The notes beneath the pieces are model-generated. The model ran no database searches. It was given only the letters and a program-made list of their open reading frames with translations, and was not told where the DNA came from. Position numbers and translations under genes: made by a program. A stretch of DNA of 64,000 bases from Arcticimaribacter sp002477625. Lineage in GTDB: Bacteria; Bacteroidota; Bacteroidia; Flavobacteriales; Flavobacteriaceae. Shown here piece by piece: positions 1-8,297 of this stretch; positions within the stretch are counted from its first letter, which is position 1, and each line of letters begins with the position of its first letter. The stretch covers positions 1,736,001 to 1,800,000 of the forward strand of contig OX044358.1 of NCBI GenBank assembly GCA_943846665.1, written 5' to 3'.

Positions 1-460
1 AAATCGCAATATTTTCTTCCAAAGGCTCTTCAGAAAGGTCAATCATATGAGAACTGTAAAGGGACTTTCCAGTTTCAGCATAGAATTTCTCTCCAGCATC
101 GAGTAAACCGTCGATCCAAGGTAAAAGTTTTTTTGCACAGTGGTCCGTATTTAAAATAATGGTAGCTCCGTAAGCATCGGCTAGTTCATGAATATGCTTT
201 GCACCTGCAACTGCACCAGCAATAGCTGCTTTCTGATCGGTATTGTCTAAGCTTTTTCCAGCGTTGAAAATTGCGCCTCCATTTGAAAATTGAATAATAA
301 CAGGGCTGTTAAGCTCTGCAGCAGTTTCAAGAACGGTATTCACGGTATTGTTTCCAATTACATTTACTGCAGGTAATGCAAACTTTTTTTCTTTTGCTAA
401 AGCAAAAACTTCTTGCACTTGTTTTCCTGTAATTACACCAGAGGGAATTGTTGAACTCAT
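1..460 (-). CDS. fbaA: Class II fructose-bisphosphate aldolase, N-terminal part (runs off window)
   Basis: Interconverts fructose 1,6-bisphosphate with dihydroxyacetone phosphate and glyceraldehyde 3-phosphate in glycolysis and gluconeogenesis (cytoplasm). The first 153 codons are visible from an ATG at 458-460 and the frame is open to the window edge. The translation begins MSSTIPSGVITGKQV and contains the class II motif NTDHCAKK near residue 107, in which the Asp is the catalytic base and the His a zinc ligand in characterised family members. AVNVIGNNTVNTVLE and FSNGGAIFNAGK also fit the family. The C-terminal half is outside the window, so intactness cannot be judged. A -7 type promoter box lies 34 bases upstream. 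Confidence 0.93.
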   Translation of the reverse strand, partial: MSSTIPSGVITGKQVQEVFALAKEKKFALPAVNVIGNNTVNTVLETAAELNSPVIIQFSNGGAIFNAGKSLDNTDQKAAIAGAVAGAKHIHELADAYGATIILNTDHCAKKLLPWIDGLLDAGEKFYAETGKSLYSSHMIDLSEEPLEENIAI

Positions 461-494
461 AAGATTATTGTTTTGTTTTTCAATTTTGAAGCAC

Positions 495-502
495 CAAATG
501 TA
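495..502 (-). promoter_or_regulatory. -7 promoter box of fbaA (TACATTTG)
   Basis: On the minus strand this octamer matches the Bacteroidota primary sigma -7 consensus TAnnTTTG. It sits 34 bases before the fbaA ATG. No TTTG -33 element is seen at the usual spacing of about 19 bases. Assigned by motif only. Confidence 0.45.
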
Positions 503-512
503 ATCGTTTTTT

Positions 513-3089
513 TTAAAACGGGTAATTTATTCCAATGTTGAATACCGTTCTTCGAAAAGAAATCTGTTTTCCCCAACGATCTGCCTTTATTTGTGTAGGA
601 TCATAAGTTTTAAAGCCAGAATCTAAGCGAAACACAAAATAATCGAAATCATAACGTAGACCAAAACCAGTTCCAATTGCTATTTCATCAAGATCTTCGA
701 AGCCATCGAAGCGTTGTTTAGGGTCTTCGATATTGTCTAAAGCATTCCAGATATTCCCAGCATCGATAAAAAAAGCACCTTTAAGGGGGCCTAAAATAGT
801 ATAGCGATATTCGAAATTAAAGGCTATTTTAAAGTTAGCTTCGTTGAATTCATTAGAATTTTCGCCAACTCCAGGGCCAAGTTTGTAAGCTTTCCAGGCT
901 CGGTTGTCGTTGGATCCTCCAGCAAAATAAGAACGCGTAAAGGGTATGTTATCAGAATTTCCATAAGGAATAGCAATTCCAGAAAACAAGCGCATAGCCA
1001 ATACCTGTTCTTTGCCTATGCTCCAGTGCTTAATGAAATTAAATTCGGTCTTGATGAATTGTGATGGAATCACGTCAAGAAACTCATACACCTGATCTTC
1101 GTTTTTTTCTTTTCCAGTCAGACTCAGTAATCCTGTCAAAAGGTTTCCACTGGAAACAACTTTTAATTGAAACTGAGAGAAATCCTCATCAAAGATGTTT
1201 TCTTGTGTATTCCTGTTGAAGCTAAAAGCAGAACTTGTAATTAAGTTGTTGGATGTAAGCCTAGTTTCTCGCTCTTGAATCACACGAACATCTCGATAAA
1301 GCTGATCTTCACGCTCTATTCTTGTTTCTCCTTGGATGACTTGGTTTATGAATTCTGTGGTTCCTTCTGGAATTACTAGATTGTCGTCTACAACAAATTG
1401 AGAGTTGTATCGGATTTGCTGTGCAATACTATTTAGGCGGTCGTAGGAGTTACGATATACATTAAAATAATTTGCAACGGCTTTGTTGTTTACAAATTCG
1501 AGATCCAGCAGTTTGAAATTGTATTTCTGTGTTTTATTTTTACTCCACTGATATTCTAATGTTCCCACAAAATTCTGCTTATCCAAACCAATATTTTGTT
1601 GAAATGAAGTACCGATAATGATGTTGGTACTCGGCTTTTCGAAGTAGTTTTTAAACAGTGAGCCGTTGAAAGGGAAAATCATTCTAGGAATACGGAATTT
1701 TAAATCACCTCCAAATTCAAAAATATTAAAAAAGTCATCATTTGCGTCCGCAACATCTTTTGAGGCTCCAATAGTACCTTTTAAACCCAATTCTAGTGTT
1801 TCAGTTCCTTTAAACACATTGCGGCTAATAACGGAACTCCCTAGACTGATTCCAAAAAACTGAATATTGGAATGAGAAAGGTCTAAATCAAAGCCAACAG
1901 AAAAAGGCTCTCTCGGAGTTAGGTAGATGGAAGAAACTAAACCTAGTGAATCAGTAGGGTCATTGGAGAAATCAATGTTGGGGTATTTAAAAATGCGGAG
2001 ATCAGAAAAATACCGATAGGTGTTCGAGCGGTCCAAATCACTGTAAGGAAGCCCTTCTTTTATAAAAACACCACTTGCTAGTGTTTTGGGTTTGTAGTTC
2101 AACTTGCCATCGGATAGTATGGTCAATGAGTTGAATTGGATGGTGTCGGTGTATGCCGTAAACGCTTTGTTTGGATCTTCAATGTAGAGTTTGATTTTGT
2201 TAACTTTTTGAACGACATAGGGAATTTCGACAATCTTATTTTGTTCTCGTTTAGCTTCGTTTTGAATTACAATACCAATTGGAATTTTAAGATCCTTACC
2301 TAGGCTGTTGAGGTAGGCTTTGAAACGAATCGATTTTTGTTGAAAATTTTCTATTCCATTGTTTCGGAATAGCTGTACCAAACGATCCCGTTCTTTATCA
2401 AAGTTTTCAACTTCAAATACGGCACCTTCTTTTATATGGCTATCCTCTAAGTTTTTTCTATAAATCGAATCCAAGTCTGCCGAGGCAATGTCTTCTATTT
2501 TTTGATCTACAATAAAGGATTCCCCAGTTTCAATATGGTAGTTAGCACGGACTTTTTGCGGAGCTAAAGTGTCGATAGAGGTTCGTACAGAGGTATTAAA
2601 ATATCCTTTGTTCTTATAGTATTGCTCTAATCTCTTGGAGGTATTGGTACTGTTGTTTTCAAAATAAATCGAAGGGGGTTCACCCGATTTTTTCAGCCAA
2701 AAATTAAAATTTCTTTTGTAGGCCCTGAGTTGATCAACTTGTTTTTCAGAATATAATTTTGTCAACCGTTTTATTCGTTTTGGGTTTTTGTTTAGCCAAG
2801 TATCAAATAAACTATCGGGGCTTTCTTTCGCAAGATTATAAATGTGGAGCTTGACTGGGATTCCGAAAACTTTTGTATTGGGAGGAGCAACGCTAAGTTG
2901 TTTAGCAAGGTCACGTTTTATAGGCTTCCCATTCTTTAAAAAGGCCTCTCGAACAAGAAGGCTTTGAGTGGGTGCAATGTTTTTTGTGCTACTACATTTG
3001 TAGAAGCATAAGGATAGCAAGCTAAGAATGATTATTTTTGTGAGCCTTCCTTTCAAAGTATAACCTAATTTAAGGCAAAAATACATCAT
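513..3089 (-). CDS. tamL: TamL-type BamA/TamA (Omp85) family outer-membrane lipoprotein
   Basis: 858-codon Omp85-superfamily protein. The N-terminus has a hydrophobic stretch ending at Cys32 (CSSTKN), a loose lipobox, which fits TamL, the lipoprotein version of TamA found in Bacteroidota. The N-terminal half resembles POTRA-bearing segments and the C-terminal half a 16-stranded barrel. The chain ends in an aromatic residue (GINYPF), typical of barrel proteins. The barrel region includes RSYFAGGSNDNRAW, the place of the conserved (V/I)RG(F/Y) motif of Omp85 lids. The likely role is insertion or assembly of outer-membrane proteins together with TamB. Its start codon is two bases from that of the divergent methyltransferase gene, so the promoters must overlap coding sequence or a later start is used (TTG at codon 12 would still leave a signal sequence). 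Confidence 0.85.
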   Translation of the reverse strand: MMYFCLKLGYTLKGRLTKIIILSLLSLCFYKCSSTKNIAPTQSLLVREAFLKNGKPIKRDLAKQLSVAPPNTKVFGIPVKLHIYNLAKESPDSLFDTWLNKNPKRIKRLTKLYSEKQVDQLRAYKRNFNFWLKKSGEPPSIYFENNSTNTSKRLEQYYKNKGYFNTSVRTSIDTLAPQKVRANYHIETGESFIVDQKIEDIASADLDSIYRKNLEDSHIKEGAVFEVENFDKERDRLVQLFRNNGIENFQQKSIRFKAYLNSLGKDLKIPIGIVIQNEAKREQNKIVEIPYVVQKVNKIKLYIEDPNKAFTAYTDTIQFNSLTILSDGKLNYKPKTLASGVFIKEGLPYSDLDRSNTYRYFSDLRIFKYPNIDFSNDPTDSLGLVSSIYLTPREPFSVGFDLDLSHSNIQFFGISLGSSVISRNVFKGTETLELGLKGTIGASKDVADANDDFFNIFEFGGDLKFRIPRMIFPFNGSLFKNYFEKPSTNIIIGTSFQQNIGLDKQNFVGTLEYQWSKNKTQKYNFKLLDLEFVNNKAVANYFNVYRNSYDRLNSIAQQIRYNSQFVVDDNLVIPEGTTEFINQVIQGETRIEREDQLYRDVRVIQERETRLTSNNLITSSAFSFNRNTQENIFDEDFSQFQLKVVSSGNLLTGLLSLTGKEKNEDQVYEFLDVIPSQFIKTEFNFIKHWSIGKEQVLAMRLFSGIAIPYGNSDNIPFTRSYFAGGSNDNRAWKAYKLGPGVGENSNEFNEANFKIAFNFEYRYTILGPLKGAFFIDAGNIWNALDNIEDPKQRFDGFEDLDEIAIGTGFGLRYDFDYFVFRLDSGFKTYDPTQIKADRWGKQISFRRTVFNIGINYPF

Positions 3090-3091
3090 TT

Positions 3092-3805
3092 ATGATTACG
3101 AAGAATGAAATCAAGCGAATCAAAAGCTTACAAAATAAGAAGGATCGAAAAGAACTTCAACTCTTTGTTGCTGAGGGTGAAAAAACAGTGCATGATTTAC
3201 TAAAATCGGGATGGGTTGCCGACTGTATTTATGCCACACAACCTTTTGCATATGTGGAGGAAAAACGAATTAGTTCAAAAGAAATGGAACGGATCAGTTC
3301 GCTAAAATCTCCCAGTTCGGTTTTGGGTGTTTTTCGTATTCCTACACTGCAACCTTTTTCTCAAGAAGGAAGAATTCTAGCATTAGATGGAGTGACCGAC
3401 CCTGGCAATCTAGGGACAATAATCAGACTCTGCGATTGGTTTGGGATAGCTACTTTGGTTTGTTCTTTGGATACAGTCGATTGTTATAATCCAAAAGTTG
3501 TTCAGGCGACCATGGGTTCGCTGTCTCAAGTAAACTGTGTTTATACCGATTTGGTTTCTTTTTTAAAAAACACCCACAAACCAATATACGGAACCTTATT
3601 AGCTGGAAGTTCTGTTTATGAGTTGCCATTGGATTCTGAGGGTATACTCTTGTTGGGAAGTGAATCACATGGTCTTTCTGAAGAAGTGAAATCGCTGGTC
3701 AAGCACGCCATAACAATTCCTCGTTTTGGCTCAGAAGAAGGTGCTGAAAGCTTAAATGTAGCCATAGCTGCTGCTATTGTTTTAGGTCAAGCATTCAGAA
3801 CTTAA
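3092..3805 (+). CDS. TrmH/SpoU-family RNA 2'-O-methyltransferase
   Basis: 237-residue SPOUT methyltransferase that transfers a methyl group from S-adenosylmethionine to a ribose 2'-OH of rRNA or tRNA. The three family motifs are present: LDGVTDPGNLGTIIRLCDWF near residue 94, LLLGSESHGLSEE near residue 190, and GAESLNVAIAAAIVLGQ at the C-terminus. The first 90 residues form the usual substrate-binding domain beginning MITKNEIKRIKSLQNKK. The exact target base cannot be told from sequence. Its stop codon abuts the convergent porT stop at 3806. The order tamL / trmH-like / porT / ubiE is, from general knowledge, a recurring flavobacterial neighbourhood. Confidence 0.9.
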   Translation: MITKNEIKRIKSLQNKKDRKELQLFVAEGEKTVHDLLKSGWVADCIYATQPFAYVEEKRISSKEMERISSLKSPSSVLGVFRIPTLQPFSQEGRILALDGVTDPGNLGTIIRLCDWFGIATLVCSLDTVDCYNPKVVQATMGSLSQVNCVYTDLVSFLKNTHKPIYGTLLAGSSVYELPLDSEGILLLGSESHGLSEEVKSLVKHAITIPRFGSEEGAESLNVAIAAAIVLGQAFRT

Positions 3806-4588
3806 TTATTCGAATGTAAAATTGATCAGTATGGCCTGAGAATATAAATTATTGATGTTAGACGTCCATGGACTCATTGGATCAACATCTTGGATCAATT
3901 CATTATCTACTGAAAAAAGACCCCGAATGGATGGTGAAAATTTGAAATAAGGGAGATAAAAGTCAATTCCGAACCCAATTTCATAGTTATAGGTTTGACT
4001 GATTACCCGAAATACATTGTTGGAGTTATCGTCGTTACTTTTTTTATTACTTGATAGATTGAAAGAAGTAGAAATCCCACCGACCAAATAGGGCTTAAAA
4101 TTGTTTATTCGCAAGGCGCTGAATTTTATCAACAGCGGTAAGTGTACATAGGTAGATTTAATTTCACGCAGGTAATCTTGATCTGTACTGAGCCCCGGTG
4201 TTGCATCTGGATAAATAAAATCTCGTTGATTGTAATATAAACCCGGTTCAAAACGAAGGTTCAAAAACTTATTAATCCGCATATCTCCAATTAAACCAAC
4301 GTTAAAGCCATAATTTTTCACAAGCTCTATATCCGGTAATCCACGACCTTTTAGAACAATAGGAGCCGAATACGTTTTTTCATATTCAAACTTAAAGCCA
4401 AATTCATTGAGGCCAAAATAATATCCGTAATGTAAAAAGCGTTCATCAAAGTCTTGAAGGTTTTGAACCCGCTCGGTAACACTAGGGTATTGGGCGTTTA
4501 CAGCCGCTATTCCTAAAAGAAAAAGGCTTAGTGTTAGAACTGCCGCTTTGGGTAGATTAAGGTTTTGTGGCACAATATATTGAGGCAA
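3806..4588 (-). CDS. porT: PorT-family outer-membrane protein of the type IX secretion system
   Basis: 260 residues: a signal peptide (LTLSLFLLGIAAVNAQ, cleavage expected near residue 33) followed by an outer-membrane beta-barrel of the PorT/SprT family. PorT is required for type IX secretion and gliding in characterised Bacteroidetes. The position directly after ubiE, overlapping it, is the usual place for porT and supports the call more than any single motif. The start shown is a TTG at 4586-4588; a GTG five codons later (4571-4573) keeps the signal peptide and is equally plausible. Both lie inside the ubiE 3' end, so the two genes are probably translationally coupled. This is the only T9SS component in the window. 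Confidence 0.82.
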   Translation of the reverse strand: MPQYIVPQNLNLPKAAVLTLSLFLLGIAAVNAQYPSVTERVQNLQDFDERFLHYGYYFGLNEFGFKFEYEKTYSAPIVLKGRGLPDIELVKNYGFNVGLIGDMRINKFLNLRFEPGLYYNQRDFIYPDATPGLSTDQDYLREIKSTYVHLPLLIKFSALRINNFKPYLVGGISTSFNLSSNKKSNDDNSNNVFRVISQTYNYEIGFGIDFYLPYFKFSPSIRGLFSVDNELIQDVDPMSPWTSNINNLYSQAILINFTFE

Positions 4589-5285
4589 CCCCTAAGGTTT
4601 GTGGCTTGTCCTCTACTTCTATAAACCCGATTTTCTCCAAAATATTGTTGAACTGCTTTCCATATGGAAAAACAGCTGCCGAATCAGAGAGATACTTGTA
4701 GGCAGCTTGATCGCGTGTAAAGAGTTTGCCCATAAGTGGAATGATGACCTGAGTATGGAATTTATATCCCTGTTTAAAAGGGAAACGCGTGGGTACCGCA
4801 GTTTCTAAAACCACCAAAGTTCCTCCCGATTTTAATACTCTAAACAATTCGGAAAGCCCCAGCTCTAAATTTTCAAAATTCCGAACGCCGAAGGCCACAG
4901 TAACCGCATCAAAAGAATTATCGTCATAAGTCAAAGCCTCACTGTCGCCCATAACCATTTCGATGGTTTTTTCTAGACCTACTGCTTTCACTTTATCCTT
5001 TCCTACGGAAAGCATCCCTGCAGAAATATCGAGTCCTACAATTCTTGAAGCCTCTGTGGCGGTAAGTGCAAGCGCTAAATCGCCAGTTCCAGTCGCAATA
5101 TCTAAAATACGATCTGGTTTTTTAGGAATCAAAAGATCTACAACCCTTTTCCGCCACTTAACATCAATTCCAAGAGATATTTTTCGGTTCAGTGCGTCGT
5201 ATTCAGTTGAGATGCCATCAAACATTTCAGTGACTTGCTTTTTCTTTGAATCTTCTTGATTGTAGGGAGTAACGCTCTTTTTCAT
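4557..5285 (-). CDS. ubiE: Demethylmenaquinone/ubiquinone C-methyltransferase
   Basis: Class I SAM methyltransferase that converts demethylmenaquinone to menaquinone, the usual respiratory quinone of Bacteroidota. The SAM-binding glycine motif ILDIATGTGDLALAL lies near residue 60, and VTVAFGVRNFENLELGL near residue 125 is the UbiE signature. The ATG at 5283-5285 (MKKSVTPYNQ) is chosen. An in-frame TTG nine bases upstream falls inside the promoter box at 5292-5299 and is therefore unlikely. The frame is 242 codons. The 3' end overlaps porT, with which it forms a two-gene transcription unit. Confidence 0.93.
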   Translation of the reverse strand: MKKSVTPYNQEDSKKKQVTEMFDGISTEYDALNRKISLGIDVKWRKRVVDLLIPKKPDRILDIATGTGDLALALTATEASRIVGLDISAGMLSVGKDKVKAVGLEKTIEMVMGDSEALTYDDNSFDAVTVAFGVRNFENLELGLSELFRVLKSGGTLVVLETAVPTRFPFKQGYKFHTQVIIPLMGKLFTRDQAAYKYLSDSAAVFPYGKQFNNILEKIGFIEVEDKPQTLGVASIYCATKP

Positions 5286-5291
5286 AGAATG

Positions 5292-5299
5292 CAAAGATA
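5292..5299 (-). promoter_or_regulatory. -7 promoter box of ubiE-porT (TATCTTTG)
   Basis: Exact TAnnTTTG match on the minus strand, only six bases before the ubiE ATG. If used, the mRNA would begin at or very near the start codon. No clear -33 element is visible. Confidence 0.5.
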
Positions 5300-5416
5300 G
5301 ATAATGAAGAAATTTTCACCCCCTTATTTCACTCTTTTATTTGTGGTTAAATGAGCTGCAAGAGTAAATTTATTTTTGGGAGCTTCGGTTTTATAAGCTA
5401 ACTCTAAACAAATTAG

Positions 5417-5424
5417 TATATTTG
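5417..5424 (+). promoter_or_regulatory. -7 promoter box of trkA-trkH (TATATTTG)
   Basis: Exact TAnnTTTG match 25 bases before the trkA ATG, in the non-coding gap between the divergent ubiE and trkA genes. No TTTG is found at the ideal -33 spacing. Confidence 0.55.
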
Positions 5425-5449
5425 TATTGAGTTTATTGAATATTACTCT

Positions 5450-6799
5450 ATGAAAATAATTATCGCAGGGGCTGGAGAAGTAGGATTTCATCTTGCTAAA
5501 CTTCTTTCTTTTGAATCCCAAGATATTACTCTTATCGACACCGATAAGGAACGTCTCAATTATGCCGAAAACAACTTAGACATCAAGACCATCAAGGGTG
5601 ATGCTTGCTCTTTGTCTCTCATACGAGAAGCTGATGTGGGCAACTCCGATCTTTTTATTTCGGTAACTTCACAAGAAACAACCAACATCACTATTTGTGC
5701 TTTGGCAAAACAATTGGGATGTAAAAAAACAATAGCTCGAATTTCTAGTATCGAATTCATCAATGCAACAGACGGAGTGAGTTTTTCTGATCTGGGCGTA
5801 GACGAACTTTTTTCGCCCGAAGAATTGGCTGCTGTTGAAATTCAACAACTACTGGATCAATCAGCTTTTAGCGATAGCTATGAATTTGAAAATGGAGCTT
5901 TAACGCTCATAGGTACTACACTTGATCCTTCAGTTCCTTTTGTTGGCAAGTCAGTCAAGGAGGCAGCCACCATATTTCCTGATGTTCATTTTATGCCAAT
6001 TGCACTACAGCGAAAAGGCACCCAATATACAATCATTCCTCGGGGTGACACCATCTTTGAAGCTCACGATCAAGTATACTTTATTACACTGAAAGAAGGG
6101 GTAGAGGAGCTCTATAAGCTTACCGGAAAGACCAAAGAGTCAATCAAAAATGTAATGATTTTAGGTGGCGGAAAAATCGGTTTGAATACGGCACGCGAGT
6201 TGTGTGAAAAGAAATTCAGAGTTACTATAGTTGAAAAAGACAAAGCAAAAGCCTTCGAAATAGCGGATCAACTTCCAAATGCAATGGTTATTCACGGCGA
6301 TGGGAGAAGTGTTGAACTTTTAGATGAAGAAGATATCGACACCATGGATGCGTTTATTTCGGTAACCGAAAATTCGGAGACGAACATCATGTCCTGTCTG
6401 ATGGCAAAATCTAAGAAGGTGAAAAAGGCGATTGCCTTAGTAGAGAACATGGACTATTTTCAGTTGTCTCATTCCGTAGGGATTGACACGTTGATCAATA
6501 AAAAATTATTAACTGCAAATACCATTTTTAGATACATCAGAAGGGGAGAGGTTGTCGATATGACGACACTAACCAATATGAATGCTGAGATCTTAGAGTT
6601 TATAGTTAAACCAGAATCCAAGGTAAACGGATTGGATATTCGAGATATTGACTTTCCGCGATCGGCTACCATTGGTGGGGTCATTAAAAATGGTGAGGGT
6701 ACTATTGTACTCGGCGATTATACGATTGAAGCTGGCGATCGGGTTGTTGTTTGTTGTCTTCCAAGAGCGATTCGAAAAGTAGAAAGCTTATTCCTGTAG
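5450..6799 (+). CDS. trkA: Trk potassium uptake system regulatory subunit TrkA
   Basis: 449-residue peripheral NAD(H)-binding subunit that gates the TrkH potassium channel. It is built as a duplicated RCK unit: a Rossmann domain MKIIIAGAGEVGFHLAKLLS at residue 1 and a second, NVMILGGGKIGLNTARELC, near residue 234. Each is followed by a TrkA-C domain; the second ends ...TIEAGDRVVVCCLPRAIRKV. Length and duplication match full-length TrkA. The stop is one base before the trkH start, so the two subunits are co-transcribed. Start by ATG with an A/T-rich leader. Confidence 0.94.
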   Translation: MKIIIAGAGEVGFHLAKLLSFESQDITLIDTDKERLNYAENNLDIKTIKGDACSLSLIREADVGNSDLFISVTSQETTNITICALAKQLGCKKTIARISSIEFINATDGVSFSDLGVDELFSPEELAAVEIQQLLDQSAFSDSYEFENGALTLIGTTLDPSVPFVGKSVKEAATIFPDVHFMPIALQRKGTQYTIIPRGDTIFEAHDQVYFITLKEGVEELYKLTGKTKESIKNVMILGGGKIGLNTARELCEKKFRVTIVEKDKAKAFEIADQLPNAMVIHGDGRSVELLDEEDIDTMDAFISVTENSETNIMSCLMAKSKKVKKAIALVENMDYFQLSHSVGIDTLINKKLLTANTIFRYIRRGEVVDMTTLTNMNAEILEFIVKPESKVNGLDIRDIDFPRSATIGGVIKNGEGTIVLGDYTIEAGDRVVVCCLPRAIRKVESLFL

Positions 6800-6800
6800 A

Positions 6801-8297
6801 ATGCATAAAATTAATAAAGAAATAATAGCCAACCTTATGGGACTTTTGCTCCTGTTCAACGGTGGTTTTATGTTGCTTTCCTCTTTGGTTAGTCTTCTAA
6901 CCCACGATGGGGTGACTTTTGGATTAACGTTAGCTACTTTTTTGGTTTTATTTCTGGGGGTTTTTATTATGCTTTTATCCCGAAATCACAGCAAGCAAAT
7001 CCAAAAACGAGAAGGATACATCATCGTTAGTTTTGGATGGGTTTTAATGTCATTGTCTGGCATGTTACCCTATCTATTTACAGGCGTTATCCCAGATATT
7101 TCCAGTGCTTTTTTTGAAACTATGTCGGGCTACACCACTACAGGATCGACTATTCTTAATGATATTGAATCTGTTCCTAAAGGGATTTTATTTTGGCGCA
7201 GCACAACCCATTGGATTGGAGGTATGGGGATTATTGTTTTGGCGATTGCCATCTTACCCCTACTGGGTATTGGCGGAATGCAATTATTTGCAGCAGAAGC
7301 ACCCGGACCTAGTAGTGATAAGTTACATCCAAGAATTACTGATACTGCAAAACGTCTGTGGTTTATATACGTGGGTTACACCTTGGCAGAAACCATACTT
7401 TTATCGGCAGCTGGGATGAGTTTCTTTGATGCGATCAATCATGCTATGAGTACCATATCAACTGGGGGCTTTTCAACTAAAAATGCTAGTGTTTCCTTCT
7501 GGAACGATACTCCAATAATCCAATACATCATTACCTTTTTTATGTTGATAGCGGGAACAAATTTTGTATTGAGTTATTTTGCCTTTACTGGAAAGATTCA
7601 AAAAATATTCCGAGATCAGGAGTTTAAGTTCTTTATGACTTTTATTGGGATTTCGACCCTATTAGTTGCACTAGTTTTATTCAATAAAGTAGACTTGACG
7701 CTAAGTTCGTTCAACCATCCTCAAATTCTAGGAACCTTAGAAAGTTCTTTTCGTCATGCGTTCTTTCAAGTTGTAGCCGTCATAACAACTACGGGCTTTG
7801 TAACTGCCGATTTTACAGCCTGGACTCCTTTTTTGACCATTGTATTTTTTGGATTAATGTTTATGGGTGGCTCAGCGGGATCTACTTCTGGAGGCGTAAA
7901 AGGTGTACGGCATATGCTGATGGTGAAAAGTGGATTCTTAGAATTCAAACGCGCTCTTCATCCCAATGCTATCATACAGCCTAGGCACAATGGCACCATC
8001 TTGAAAGAAGAGGTTGTGTATAATATCCATGCATTTTTCATCCTCTATATGCTGTCCTTTATTTTTGGCGCCCTAGTTTTTGGAGCTTTAGGATTGGATT
8101 TTGAATCTGCAATCGGAGTAGCCGCTTCTAGTTTGGGGAATGTTGGTCCAGCGCTAGGGAGTTATGGTCCTGCATTTTCTTTTAGCGAATTGCCCGAGAT
8201 AGGTAAGTGGTGGGCTTCTTTTTTAATGCTTTTAGGGAGGTTGGAATTGTTTACCGTCCTAATTTTGTTCACCCCATTTTTTTGGAAGAAACATTAG
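6801..8297 (+). CDS. trkH: Trk potassium uptake channel subunit TrkH
   Basis: 498-residue polytopic inner-membrane protein that conducts K+ together with TrkA. The four pore-loop segments expected of the SKT family are visible: TTTGSTI near residue 111, STGGFST near 219, TTTGFVT near 328 and SLGNVGPA near 443. Each carries the filter glycine. Hydrophobic spans fill the rest of the chain. It immediately follows trkA. Its stop codon overlaps the stop of the convergent rarA by four bases, so no terminator lies between the two units. Confidence 0.94.
   Translation: MHKINKEIIANLMGLLLLFNGGFMLLSSLVSLLTHDGVTFGLTLATFLVLFLGVFIMLLSRNHSKQIQKREGYIIVSFGWVLMSLSGMLPYLFTGVIPDISSAFFETMSGYTTTGSTILNDIESVPKGILFWRSTTHWIGGMGIIVLAIAILPLLGIGGMQLFAAEAPGPSSDKLHPRITDTAKRLWFIYVGYTLAETILLSAAGMSFFDAINHAMSTISTGGFSTKNASVSFWNDTPIIQYIITFFMLIAGTNFVLSYFAFTGKIQKIFRDQEFKFFMTFIGISTLLVALVLFNKVDLTLSSFNHPQILGTLESSFRHAFFQVVAVITTTGFVTADFTAWTPFLTIVFFGLMFMGGSAGSTSGGVKGVRHMLMVKSGFLEFKRALHPNAIIQPRHNGTILKEEVVYNIHAFFILYMLSFIFGALVFGALGLDFESAIGVAASSLGNVGPALGSYGPAFSFSELPEIGKWWASFLMLLGRLELFTVLILFTPFFWKKH

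Noticed and set aside
505..520. Short CGTTTT/AAAACG hairpin at the tamL stop codon as terminator
   Set aside because: Only six base pairs, A/T-rich and overlapping the stop codon; not distinguishable from chance in this AT-rich DNA.
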